DNA from: Pseudodesulfovibrio sp.
GTDB lineage: Bacteria > Desulfobacterota > Desulfovibrionia > Desulfovibrionales > Desulfovibrionaceae
Length of the DNA stretch: 8,761 bases
Direction: 5' to 3'
Assembly: GCA_022712815.1 (NCBI GenBank)
Contig: JAFLJW010000086.1
Span: 1-8,761 of the forward strand
Part shown: positions 1 to 7,400 of the stretch, one piece after another
Layout of the letters: each line of letters opens with the position of its first letter
Numbering within the stretch: the first letter of the stretch is position 1
Made by a program: the position numbers and the translations under genes
The notes under the pieces: generated by a model
Databases searched by the model: none
Told to the model about the DNA's origin: nothing
What the model saw: only the letters and a program-made list of their open reading frames with translations

Positions 1-1
1 T

Positions 2-1129
2 GAGCATGGAATCCTGTCCGATCTTCCCAGAGGAGGCAAACGGCACGGAGCATTGTCCGAGGCTCTGCCCAAGATCAAGGACGGCTTCCTGAAACAGGGA
101 CATCAGTTTGCTTTGGACAAGCTCAATGAACGATCCCAGAACGTGCTCGACAACGGTTTACAGCGCATCGCTAGGGATGCACTTGGGACAAAGGATGAGA
201 AAAACATCCAGGCCCACGATGACGCTACCTTCGATCTCATCAACAAGTATGAGCTCTCCGAGGCCAAATTTGATGAGAAGGATGCTGATACCATGTACGA
301 CAAGTATTTGAACTATGCGGGTGTTGACTTAGAGAAAGCACAAGCTGCTGAGAACGAGGATATTCCTGGTGCCAAGTCTGGCTTCAAGATGGAAGATACC
401 GAGATGTACGCTGAGAACGACACCGGCACCATGAGCGATGCCGGAGGTGAAGGGGAGAAGAATGCTGCGTCTATGTCTGAGAAGGCAGCGGTTGATTGGC
501 GTACGCTCGGAAAAATGTTCCAAAAATACGAATCGGGTAAAGATGGCGCAGGAACAGTTTCTTCTGGCAAAGGTGACCCTGGCGGTGTATCGTACGGCAC
601 TTATCAGATGACAAGTAAGCAGGGTGAGAAAACCGGAGGAACTGCGTCCAAGTTCCTTCAGTGGGAGAAGTTTCCACACAGAGAGAAATTTGAGGGTAAA
701 ATTCCCGGGACTCCTTATTTTTCAGAAGAGTGGACGAAAATTGCTAAGGAAGACCCGGAAGAATTTGCAAAATTACAGCATGGGTTCATTTATGAATCCC
801 ACTTTCGGCCAGCAGAACGAAGCTTGAACAAGAAGCTCGGCATCAAGCTCAATGAACAGTCAGCGACGCTGAACGAGGTAGTTTGGTCGGCAAGCGTCCA
901 ATACAGCCCCAAAATGATGGTGAAGGCGACAAAACGTTTTCAAACGCTTTCTGAGGGACTCGACAAATCATCCCCTGAGTACGAAGAGAAACTTATCAGG
1001 GCGATTTATGAGCAAAAGGCTGAAACGGAATGTGGAAAATGTAGTGATAGCGTGAAAGCAGGCGTTGCCAAACGGGTAAAAAATGAACTGGACGAGGCTC
1101 TTGAACGATTAAGTGAAGAAAGAAGATAA
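2..1129 (+). CDS. Lysozyme-like peptidoglycan hydrolase, probable toxin or tail-lysin, 5'-partial
   Basis: Likely cleaves peptidoglycan, as a secreted antibacterial effector or phage-type tail lysin. Counting the TTG at 53 as residue 1, residues 1-145 are charged, helical and rich in Glu, Lys and Asp, resembling a linker or loading region. Residues 148-300 carry the recognisable domain: KYESG (E160), then GDPGGVSYGTYQ at 174-185, an aromatic/acidic middle, and VVWSASVQ near 276-283. The ESG turn followed by a Gly-rich Y-G-x-Y-Q segment recalls lysozyme, transglycosylase and chitosanase-like folds, making E160 the candidate general acid; this is inference. The frame has no stop from base 2 to 52, and the only Shine-Dalgarno-like sequence (AGGAGG, 31-36) lies 16 bases before the TTG, too far for a convincing start. 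The protein therefore probably begins outside the window, perhaps fused to a secretion or tail domain. No signal peptide is visible. A lipoprotein gene follows 3 bases downstream. The fold is fairly sure; the delivery route is unknown. Confidence 0.65.
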   Translation, partial: EHGILSDLPRGGKRHGALSEALPKIKDGFLKQGHQFALDKLNERSQNVLDNGLQRIARDALGTKDEKNIQAHDDATFDLINKYELSEAKFDEKDADTMYDKYLNYAGVDLEKAQAAENEDIPGAKSGFKMEDTEMYAENDTGTMSDAGGEGEKNAASMSEKAAVDWRTLGKMFQKYESGKDGAGTVSSGKGDPGGVSYGTYQMTSKQGEKTGGTASKFLQWEKFPHREKFEGKIPGTPYFSEEWTKIAKEDPEEFAKLQHGFIYESHFRPAERSLNKKLGIKLNEQSATLNEVVWSASVQYSPKMMVKATKRFQTLSEGLDKSSPEYEEKLIRAIYEQKAETECGKCSDSVKAGVAKRVKNELDEALERLSEERR

Positions 1130-1132
1130 GGA

Positions 1133-1636
1133 ATGATGTACTGGAGGTTACGTTTGTTGGTCTTATTAACCCTTGGGGCAGCCTGTTCGGGCTGCTCTGA
1201 GGATTACAGCGAATATGCTGGAGTGTATATGCACGAGAGCAGAGGCATGTATACGAATGCCAAAATCGAAGTTAAGGGGAATAAAGGGTATATTCATCTG
1301 AGTGGTGGGTATGTCATTGAATCTGCCCCGACTGACAGATATGGCGGTCAGTGTGAGATTGAGGTCTTCGGTTATTTTGAGGGTGACAAGTTTTTGGGGT
1401 CGATACTCCCGAAAGAGGGCATGGAGCATACAAAACAGGATCGGTGGATAGCCATTCTGTTTGGTGATGGTTGGCTGGACGTCAAGGGATATGACGGAGA
1501 CGAATATTGTGGATACTGGATGAGAATGCATGGGGTTTATAAGAAATATTCATGCACGGAGCTCAAAGAGATATACCACAGGGAATTATCTTATTACCGA
1601 GAGAATCCGGAAGAACTTGAAGACCTTTGTCAGTAA
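1133..1636 (+). CDS. Small predicted lipoprotein, candidate immunity protein
   Basis: Encodes 167 residues of no recognised family. The N-terminus is a typical lipoprotein signal: Arg residues at 5 and 7, a Leu-rich core, then LGAACSGCS. Cys18 or Cys21 would be lipidated; neither lipobox is canonical. Ser follows either Cys and no Asp is at +2, so outer-membrane anchoring facing the periplasm is plausible. The mature part has alternating Gly/aromatic stretches suggesting a small beta-rich domain, several further Cys residues, and an acidic C-terminal helix. The gene starts 3 bases after the hydrolase stop and ends at a terminator, so the two are probably cotranscribed. A periplasmic lipoprotein beside a peptidoglycan hydrolase fits an immunity role, but that is inference from context. 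Start choice: ATGs at 1133 and 1136 both keep the positively charged n-region. A TTG at 1154 has a better-spaced GGAGG (1143-1147) but would lose both arginines, so it is less likely. Confidence 0.7.
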   Translation: MMYWRLRLLVLLTLGAACSGCSEDYSEYAGVYMHESRGMYTNAKIEVKGNKGYIHLSGGYVIESAPTDRYGGQCEIEVFGYFEGDKFLGSILPKEGMEHTKQDRWIAILFGDGWLDVKGYDGDEYCGYWMRMHGVYKKYSCTELKEIYHRELSYYRENPEELEDLCQ

Positions 1637-1640
1637 CAAT

Positions 1641-1671
1641 AAAGAGGTGGGGCAAAAGCCTCACCCCTTTT
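1641..1671 (+). terminator. Rho-independent terminator after the lipoprotein gene
   Basis: Arms 1641-1653 and 1658-1670 pair over 13 positions, with one A-C mismatch and one G-T wobble, around an AAAA loop (1654-1657). The right arm runs into TTTT at 1668-1671. It lies 5 bases after the lipoprotein stop and closes the hydrolase-lipoprotein unit. The AAA at the start of the left arm would also give a U-tract on the minus strand. Confidence 0.8.
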
Positions 1672-1855
1672 CCATTTGTCCAATCCAATAATGGTGTACT
1701 TTTGATATAACCGCATACCATTTCATCAAGAATATCAGTATCTACGGACAAGGTCCTAGCTGTTCATCCTACACGTTGGATACCGTCATGGGAATTCCAA
1801 CGAGGACGAGGGCTGTCTTTGTTCGTCCGTTCTATGAAAACTAGCGAGGTGGTGT
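1672..1855. other. Gene-free stretch with no recognised gene
   Basis: No ORF here is convincing on either strand. One plus-strand frame stays open from about 1700 to a TAG at 1842-1844 and ends Phe-Tyr-Glu-Asn-stop 11 bases before the antitoxin start. That is the place where a BrnT-type toxin gene would normally end, but the rest of the peptide does not resemble BrnT and the stretch is too short for an intact toxin of about 90 residues. It may be decayed accessory DNA. A promoter for the antitoxin gene should lie here, but I could not identify convincing boxes. Confidence 0.4.
1767..1806. repeat. Imperfect inverted repeat (candidate hairpin)
   Basis: CGTTGGA (1774-1780) and TCCAACG (1796-1802) are exact reverse complements around a 15-base loop. 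The stem extends by TCCT (1767-1770) pairing with AGGA (1803-1806) if the three bases at 1771-1773 bulge out, giving 11 pairs. No T-run follows, so it is not an ordinary terminator. It lies about 50 bases before the antitoxin gene and could be an operator, an element end or chance. Confidence 0.35.
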
Positions 1856-2059
1856 ATGAAGTCCAAGGACAACTTCGAGAGAAGCGTCTTAGGTTCTGAA
1901 GCCTACGAGCGTGAGATCAAGCGAGTGAATGTTAATTTCCCGCTCTGGACGGTCAAGGAAATGGACGAGAGGGCCGGACGCTTCGGTATTTCCAGACAGG
2001 CATTGGTCAAGGTCTGGAAATACCGAAGCGTCCGGTCTGAGGACAAGCTGGCCCTGTAA
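1856..2059 (+). CDS. BrnA/CopG-family antitoxin-like protein with rewritten C-terminus
   Basis: Encodes 67 residues. Residues 23-54 match the ribbon-helix-helix part of BrnA/CopG-type antitoxins: a KRVNVNFPLW strand, then VKEMDERAGRFGISRQALVKVW. In this family KVW is usually followed by a short segment such as Leu/Ile-Ala-Glu-Arg-Leu. Here it is followed by KYRSVR and then SEDKLAL. Residues 53-60 are encoded exactly by the right arm of a perfect inverted repeat (see the repeat entry), so the tail looks like a mutational product. Such proteins bind their own promoter and neutralise an RNase toxin (BrnT) usually encoded just upstream. No toxin gene is present, so this is an orphan. GAGGTG (1846-1851) is a good ribosome binding site for the ATG at 1856. 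DNA binding may survive because the strand and helices are intact. Whether the protein is functional is uncertain. Confidence 0.7.
   Translation: MKSKDNFERSVLGSEAYEREIKRVNVNFPLWTVKEMDERAGRFGISRQALVKVWKYRSVRSEDKLAL
1974..2035. repeat. Perfect 24-bp inverted repeat inside the antitoxin gene
   Basis: The left arm (1974-1997) and right arm (2012-2035) are exact reverse complements of 24 bases, separated by 14 bases (1998-2011). The left arm encodes the conserved A40-Q48 region; the right arm encodes V53-R60 in frame. The inner six bases (CCAGAC and GTCTGG) belong to conserved family codons (SRQ and VW). The other 18 bases of the right arm encode KYRSVR, which does not fit the family. No T-run follows, so a terminator role is unlikely. 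Confidence 0.95.
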
Positions 2060-2068
2060 AGTAGGGCA

Positions 2069-2106
2069 TTGGGAGGTCGAATAGGTTCCATTTCTATACC
2101 TCCCAA
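2069..2106. repeat. 9-bp inverted repeat next to the transposase remnant
   Basis: TTGGGAGGT (2069-2077) and ACCTCCCAA (2098-2106) are exact reverse complements around a 20-base loop. The repeat lies between the convergent antitoxin and transposase ends. It could be a weak bidirectional stop or part of the element's terminal region. No T-run follows on either strand. Confidence 0.5.
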
Positions 2107-2124
2107 GAATAGACAAAAAATCGC

Positions 2125-2346
2125 TCATCCGGTTAAAGCGCACTTTGACTCATGAATCCCCATGATTCTGAGTTTGAAAAACTCCTTGTCCCGGTAGCCG
2201 TACGCCTGCCGTTTCAATGTCTTGATCTTGTTGTTTGTCCCTTCGATCGGACCAGATGAAATAGGATGGTCGTAATAGGACAAGATGCCGAAGCGGTATG
2301 ACTCCAAAGTCTTTGCCGTCACTTGTAATGGTCTGATTTCCGATGC
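2125..2346 (-). pseudogene. ISL3-family transposase, C-terminal remnant
   Basis: The open frame gives about 73 residues ending at a TGA (2125-2127). It contains the signature tail of ISL3-family transposases: AKTLESYRFGILSYYDHPIS, then SGPIEGTNNKIKTLKRQAYGYR, then a FFKLRI segment and HESKCALTG. The Glu of GPIEG is the expected last residue of the DDE catalytic triad. Full proteins are about 400 residues, so roughly four fifths is missing. An in-frame TAA (2347-2349) stops the frame, another stop lies further up, and the sequence beyond no longer resembles the family. No intact terminal inverted repeat was identified, so this is a dead remnant left by deletion or recombination. It converges on the antitoxin gene and marks this part of the window as a site of past mobile-element activity. 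Confidence 0.85.
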
Positions 2347-2441
2347 TTAAAGAGCTTTGCGATATACTACGAGGCCCCTTTTTGGAATTTTCTTGTAGAA
2401 AGGTTGAAATCAGGTCTGGTGCGCCCAACAGACCCCACAGC

Positions 2442-3422
2442 CTAGAGCATATCCGCGCCACTCAGCACTGAGACGAACCGTTTGAAGACATCCATGTCCA
2501 CCCCGTCACGCATATCGTGCCGGATGAGGGTCAGGGCTTCGTAGGGGGGCATGGCCTCGGCATAAGGGCGGGCCGTTGTCAGGGCATCGTAGATATCAGC
2601 CATGGAAATGATACGGACCGGCATGGGAATGCTGTCTCCCTTGAGGCCTGCGGGATAGCCTGTGCCATCCAGTTTCTCGTGATGAAAGAGGATACAATTG
2701 ATGGTGTTTTGCGTCATGGGCAGATGGGCGCACATGGAAACGCCGTGGACAGGGTGTTCCTTGATGATCTCGCGCTCGGACTGGGTCAGGGAACCGCGTT
2801 TGTTAAGGATACGCCGGGGAATTTTGGCCTTGCCCACATCGTGCAGCATCGCGCCAAGACCGCATTCGAATATCTCGCCATCACTCATATCGCAATTCTG
2901 AAATACGGCCACCGAATAAATGAAAACCTGCATGCAATGGGTGTAAGTCTTGTAATCGTGAGAAATGAACGAGGCAATGGCAGAAAGAGAATGGTCCTCG
3001 GCCAGAAATTTGATGGAACTTTTGACAATTTCCGTGATGCGATCAAAGTGCCTGGCCCTGAGCGAAGAGGGCAGCTTGCGGTCAAAGACATCCTGCATGA
3101 CCACGGTGGTGGCCTCGTAAAAAACCTTGGACCGGACATCTATGGCCAATTCCTGATCAAGAAGAATTGTCCCCAGATTTTGCTCAATATATTTTTCATA
3201 CTGCTGTCGTTCAGAACCTTGGATATAGACTTCCTTGACTCCGTTCGTGTGCAGTATCCGACGATGTTTGATGGTAAATTTCTGGCCCGATTTGGTGTAG
3301 AGAACGAAGTCCCCTCCTTGCCAGAGGTAGACGGAAAAGTCCCCCAAGACCTCCGGGAACAGCATCACCGGAGAGACGGGAAAATAGGATACCGGCCGAG
3401 CGGCACAAGAGTTCGTATCCAT
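2442..3422 (-). CDS. HD-GYP domain cyclic-di-GMP phosphodiesterase
   Basis: Encodes 326 residues, predicted soluble. The C-terminal half is an HD-GYP domain, which hydrolyses cyclic di-GMP to pGpG or GMP at a metal centre. Visible motifs are the helix with H162, MLHDVGK (H194, D195, K198), HPVHG (H223), HHEKLDGTGYP (247-257) and SMADIYDALTTARPY (D276); all the usual metal-ligand and GYP residues are present, so it should be active. Residues 1-150 form a separate N-terminal region, with a beta-rich part (about 28-68) that may act as a small regulatory domain, then a helical connector. There is no receiver domain, so any input must come through this region. The start ATG is directly preceded by an in-frame TAG, which rules out extension; the ribosome binding site is poor, and Met20 is an alternative start. 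The product probably lowers cyclic di-GMP and affects motility or biofilm formation. Confidence 0.9.
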   Translation of the reverse strand: MDTNSCAARPVSYFPVSPVMLFPEVLGDFSVYLWQGGDFVLYTKSGQKFTIKHRRILHTNGVKEVYIQGSERQQYEKYIEQNLGTILLDQELAIDVRSKVFYEATTVVMQDVFDRKLPSSLRARHFDRITEIVKSSIKFLAEDHSLSAIASFISHDYKTYTHCMQVFIYSVAVFQNCDMSDGEIFECGLGAMLHDVGKAKIPRRILNKRGSLTQSEREIIKEHPVHGVSMCAHLPMTQNTINCILFHHEKLDGTGYPAGLKGDSIPMPVRIISMADIYDALTTARPYAEAMPPYEALTLIRHDMRDGVDMDVFKRFVSVLSGADML

Positions 3423-3434
3423 CTAAAAAGGCAT

Positions 3435-3463
3435 ATAATAAGAGCCGACAAAAAGCTAGTAAA
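3435..3463 (-). promoter_or_regulatory. Possible promoter for the HD-GYP gene
   Basis: On the minus strand TTTACT (3458-3463) and TATTAT (3435-3440) are spaced by 17 bases, close to sigma-70 -35 and -10 boxes. Transcription would begin only a few bases before the ATG at 3422, giving an almost leaderless message. That would fit the lack of a clear ribosome binding site, but this AT-rich gap makes chance matches likely. Confidence 0.25.
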
Positions 3464-3617
3464 ATCCCCGACAATGTCTAGACAGGAGAAGGAGTGTGAA
3501 GACTTTAGCACCCTTTTCAAGGGACTGTCGCCACAATTGACGATATAGGTTTTTCGCTTAAAGAAACACGCCCTTGAATTGAACTGCGACTGTTTCACGC
3601 CTTAGATATCAACAGCC
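3464..3617. other. Gap upstream of the HD-GYP gene
   Basis: No gene is supported here. There is an 8-base inverted repeat, TTCAAGGG (3516-3523) and CCCTTGAA (3571-3578), with a 47-base spacer. It is too weak to call a terminator or operator. No intrinsic terminator for the methyltransferase gene was found. Confidence 0.35.
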
Positions 3618-4283
3618 TTATTTTATTACCGTGACAGGTAGACGAGAGTTCAGTTTGTTCATGAGAAGCTCCCTGTCTGGAGGGATGATGTCCATGAAAA
3701 CATGTTTTTCTTCTTCATAAACAGAAAAAGGAAGGCGTGGGTATCCTTTTGTCCATACCGGCTCAAAGTGTACATCTGGATCATCAATCCAGATAACACC
3801 CATGCCGCAATCGCTATCAACAACAAAGGACTGTATGGCCGGATAGTTGTGATGCAGGTCGTGCATGATTTTCCAGACATCGCCATTCCAGACGTCTGTT
3901 GTTTTTATCCGGGCACCCTCTTCTCTTGTGGTGGGAAGAAGGTCATGGACCACGATGTATCCGCGGGAACGCAGACAATTCACTGCGTTGAAAACATCTT
4001 TGATTGCCTGCTCGTACAGATGCAGGCCGTCCACAAAAACCACATCAAACAGGGTGTGGTCTTTTTCGAAAAAAACATCGCTTTCACAAGGAAAGACCCG
4101 AACCCCGTCAAGCCCACCACTAAATGAAGGGTGCGCATACTGAGTCAGCGGGTTCGGATCGACTCCGGTCCTGTTGGCTGCCTGAATCTGGCTGATAGCC
4201 ATGCCGTCCCGAATTCCGATTTCAAGATAGTCCTTTGCATCAACATGGGCACAAATCATGTTTATCAATTCAATTCTGGTCAT
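3618..4283 (-). CDS. Class I SAM-dependent methyltransferase
   Basis: Encodes 221 residues, soluble. The Rossmann-type methyltransferase core is clear: motif I YLEIGIRDG (19-27), an acidic residue after strand 2 in GVDPNP (D42), FDVVFVDGLHLYEQAIKDV (79-97) for motif II and the following helix, and GYIVVHD (108-114). This pattern is typical of the Methyltransf_24 group, many members of which methylate small molecules or sugars. The substrate cannot be told. The start at 4283 was chosen because AGAGG (4289-4293 on the complementary strand) sits 5 bases upstream and the fold begins right after it. An in-frame ATG at 4379 would add 32 residues with no domain character and a weak ribosome binding site. 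It lies between the kinase and HD-GYP genes on the same strand, 137 bases after the kinase stop. No terminator is visible in that gap, so readthrough from the kinase gene is possible. Confidence 0.85.
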   Translation of the reverse strand: MTRIELINMICAHVDAKDYLEIGIRDGMAISQIQAANRTGVDPNPLTQYAHPSFSGGLDGVRVFPCESDVFFEKDHTLFDVVFVDGLHLYEQAIKDVFNAVNCLRSRGYIVVHDLLPTTREEGARIKTTDVWNGDVWKIMHDLHHNYPAIQSFVVDSDCGMGVIWIDDPDVHFEPVWTKGYPRLPFSVYEEEKHVFMDIIPPDRELLMNKLNSRLPVTVIK

Positions 4284-4420
4284 TGAAGCCTCTTTGTTTT
4301 TCGTATGTTTTGTCGAAAAACCGGATATTTCTTCCTGCTCCACCGGACAAGTCCCAGACGGTGCTAGCTGTCTTTTCATGGCCCGTTTGTATCCTGTCTA
4401 ATGAACATTAAAAGCACTGG
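4284..4420. other. Kinase-methyltransferase gap
   Basis: This 137-base spacer holds no gene I can support. On the minus strand CACCG and CGGTG could form a short stem, but no T-run follows closely, so it is not a clear terminator. The ribosome binding site of the methyltransferase lies at the left end. Confidence 0.4.
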
Positions 4421-7400
4421 CTATAAAAAAACGGATTCCGTCTGTCTCTCCATGGGAAAGAGTCGTGCCAGGACCGTTCTGATTTCGTCCAGTTCGACAG
4501 GCTTTGCAATGTAGTCGGTCATGCCTCCCTCAATGAACATTTCCCGATCACCGAGCATGGTATGCGCCGTCATGGCGATGACTGGGATATGCGGGTCGAG
4601 TATGGAGTCTGGCGAGGTGCTTCGAATCCGGAGAGTTGCCTCCAGCCCATCCATGCCTGGCATCTGGATATCCATGAAAATCGCATCAAAATCCTGTTTT
4701 TCGAGAATTTTGAGAGCTTCTTCACCGGTACGGGCGGTTTCTGCCACATGACCAAGCTTGCTGAGCATCCGGGCGGCCATGAGCCTGTTGACCCTGTTGT
4801 CCTCAACCACCAGGAGTTTGAGCCCGACTCTGGAAGAGGTTGGCAGGATTCGTGTACCCAAGGGAAGGCCTTCACTCAAAGGATCATATTCGAGTTTCAG
4901 AGCGAGATAAACGGTAGTACCCGTATTCTCTTCGCTTTCAATGGACAGCGAGCCGCCCATGAGTTTGGACAGCCTCTTTACGATACCCAATCCCAGGCCA
5001 GCCCCCTGATGGCGACGCATGTATGAACCATCCACCTGGGTGAAAGGTTCAAAAACATAATTTATCTTTTCATCCGGTATGCCGATACCGGAATCTTCGA
5101 CACTGAACAGAACCCTGACCTTGCCAGCCTGTTCGTCCTTGTGAAGCAGATGCACGTATACGGTGACAGCACCTGCCTCGGTAAATTTGATGGAGTTGCC
5201 AACCAGGTTGAATAAAATCTGCTTGATCCGACTTTTGCCGCCAACAAGCAGGGCAGGGATATTGTCCCCGATATGGCTGCCCAACGTCAGCCCCCTCTTC
5301 TGGGCTTGTCTCCTGAACGTGGACAGAACATCCTGTATGAGGTCTTCGGCAGAAAAGGGTTCGGTGACAATTTCCATCTTACCCGCCTCGATCTTGGAAA
5401 AGTCCAGAATGTCGTTGATAATCGAAAGCAGACTGCGACCGGAAAACAGGGCGGTATCAACGTAGTCTGTCTGTTCCTCCGTCAACTCGGTAGCCTGGGC
5501 AAGCTGGAGCATACCGAGCACGCCGTTGAGCGGCGTCCTGATCTCATGGCTCATGTTGGCCAAGAACTCGCTCTTGGACTGGTTGGCTGCCTCGGCCTGT
5601 TCCTTGGCCATGCGCAAATCCTGCTCATTGGCCTTGCGCTCAATGGCCAGGGCGATCTGTTCGGACACGGAGACCAGCAGGTCAACATCCTTGGCCGAGT
5701 ACAGATACGGATTGGTATAGGACTGGACGGCCATGACACCCACGACTTCGCCCTTTATCTTGAGGGGAACACCCAGCCAGACCTCGGAACAAGTCCCGAT
5801 CATTGCCTCTTCCTCAAAACTCTTCCGCCCAAAAAAAGTACTTCGAGTCAAATATTCGATCTCGTGCACTTCAGGGTCGTTCACAGGTAAAACGTGAGTG
5901 TCGGAAAGCTCCTCTCTGGTTACCAGCAGAGGCCTGCCGGACCGGATGACTTCCACGGAAAAACCGGTTGCGCTGGGAGAATTTATATCAAAAACAACGC
6001 CTTTGTTGTCATCCATTTCATCTTCATAATAGGTGAATTCAAGGAATCTTCCGCCCTTGTCCAGCAGACCGATAAAGAAATTGGCCGCATCAATATGGTC
6101 GTTGAGAAGCACATGAATACGCTCATAGAGGTCGTCCAGATTCGATGTGGCACTGACTGCGCTGGAAATCCGGTAGAGCAGGCTGGCAACGGTCTCGTTA
6201 TATTTGCGCTGGGAAACATCCACTATGGTCCAGATGACCCCCTGAACGAGATCGTCCTTGGCCACGGCCTTGGCAAACAGGTTGGCCCAGATCATGGTCC
6301 CGTCCGGGCGGCGGAATTGCTGCTCGATTTGATAATTGCCAACCGTGACCAAACCGTGCAGGCATCGTCTGCGAAAACTCTGATACATCGCCTCGGACTG
6401 GAAGAATCGTGAACTATCTCCTCCCACCAGGCCTTCGGGTGTATATCCGAATATTTCGGCACCCCGCTTGCTGATGCGCACGATGGTATCGCCCCTGAAA
6501 AGGCTGACGCCGATAAAGGAGTTATGCTGAATGGCTTCCACCTCATCCAGAGCTGCCCTGAGCCTGTCTTCGGCCCTTTTTCGCTGGGTGATATCCAGAA
6601 GTGAAGCAATGCTCTGGGTGGTGCCCGGCAAACTCTTTGCTTGAAGGTGGATGTAGCGGATTTTCCCTGACTTGGTCAAAAAACGAAATTCATAGGAACT
6701 GTATGCCCTTGTGCCCAGACGACGTTCTTTATCTGATTTAAGCACACGTGGCAGATCTTCTTCAACAACAAGTGAAGTCCAAGAGAGCTTGCCTTCAATT
6801 TCCTCACGAGTGAATTCAGACAGTTCGGTGAACTGTTGGTTGGCTTTGGAAATGACACCGTCTCTCCCGATGATCAGCGTGGCCGTACCTGTGGCCTCGA
6901 ACACGGCACGATACCGTTGTTCGCTTGCTTTGCGGGCCTCCTCGGCCTTGATCCGCTGAGTTACATCGCGCATGACAGCCACATAGCCGCCAGGATGTCC
7001 ATCGGGTTTTGACTGAATGATGGAAATGGAAGTTTCAGTGGGGATGGGTTTGCCTTTGCTGTTGGCAAAGGTCCATTCTCCAATCCAGGAACCTGCACCT
7101 TTCAGTTTAGGGACAACCACTCGTTTGAATTCCTCGAAGGACTCGGTAGACAGGTATAATCGCCTGGCGGTTTGACCAATAAAAAAGCTTTTTCTGACCT
7201 CGAACTTGGCGATGGCCGCGGTGTTCAAATTGATAATGTTGCCGACCGCGTCAAAGAGTATGATGGGGTCGATTGAGCTTTCAAATATGGCCCGGAAATA
7301 TTCACGACTTTCAAGTATCCGGGTCTGAGCCAGATAGGATTCCGTGATGTCCCTGGACACGGAAGTCACATGGGTCACCTGCCCGTTCTGGTCCAGATAT

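Noticed and set aside
1563..1751. Minus-strand frame of 62 codons starting with TTG
   Set aside because: It crosses the terminator and the end of the lipoprotein gene, has no recognisable family and no convincing ribosome binding site.
2150..2461. Minus-strand frame of 103 codons between the HD-GYP stop and the transposase remnant
   Set aside because: It overlaps the ISL3 remnant in another frame and shows no family features; the transposase frame explains the region better.
2517..3548. Long plus-strand open frame of 343 codons
   Set aside because: It lies opposite the HD-GYP gene, whose motifs are unmistakable; the plus-strand translation has no domain character.
3516..3578. 8-base inverted repeat in the gap upstream of the HD-GYP gene
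   Set aside because: The 47-base spacer and lack of a T-run make it unsupported as a terminator, and such short matches are expected by chance.
4284..4379. 32-residue N-terminal extension of the methyltransferase
   Set aside because: The internal ATG at 4283 has a clear AGAGG at correct spacing and the fold starts there; the extension has no domain character.
5273..6412. Plus-strand open frames of 205 and 172 codons
   Set aside because: They are antisense to the kinase GAF/HisKA region and translate to low-complexity Gly/His-rich sequence, typical of an antisense frame over real coding DNA.
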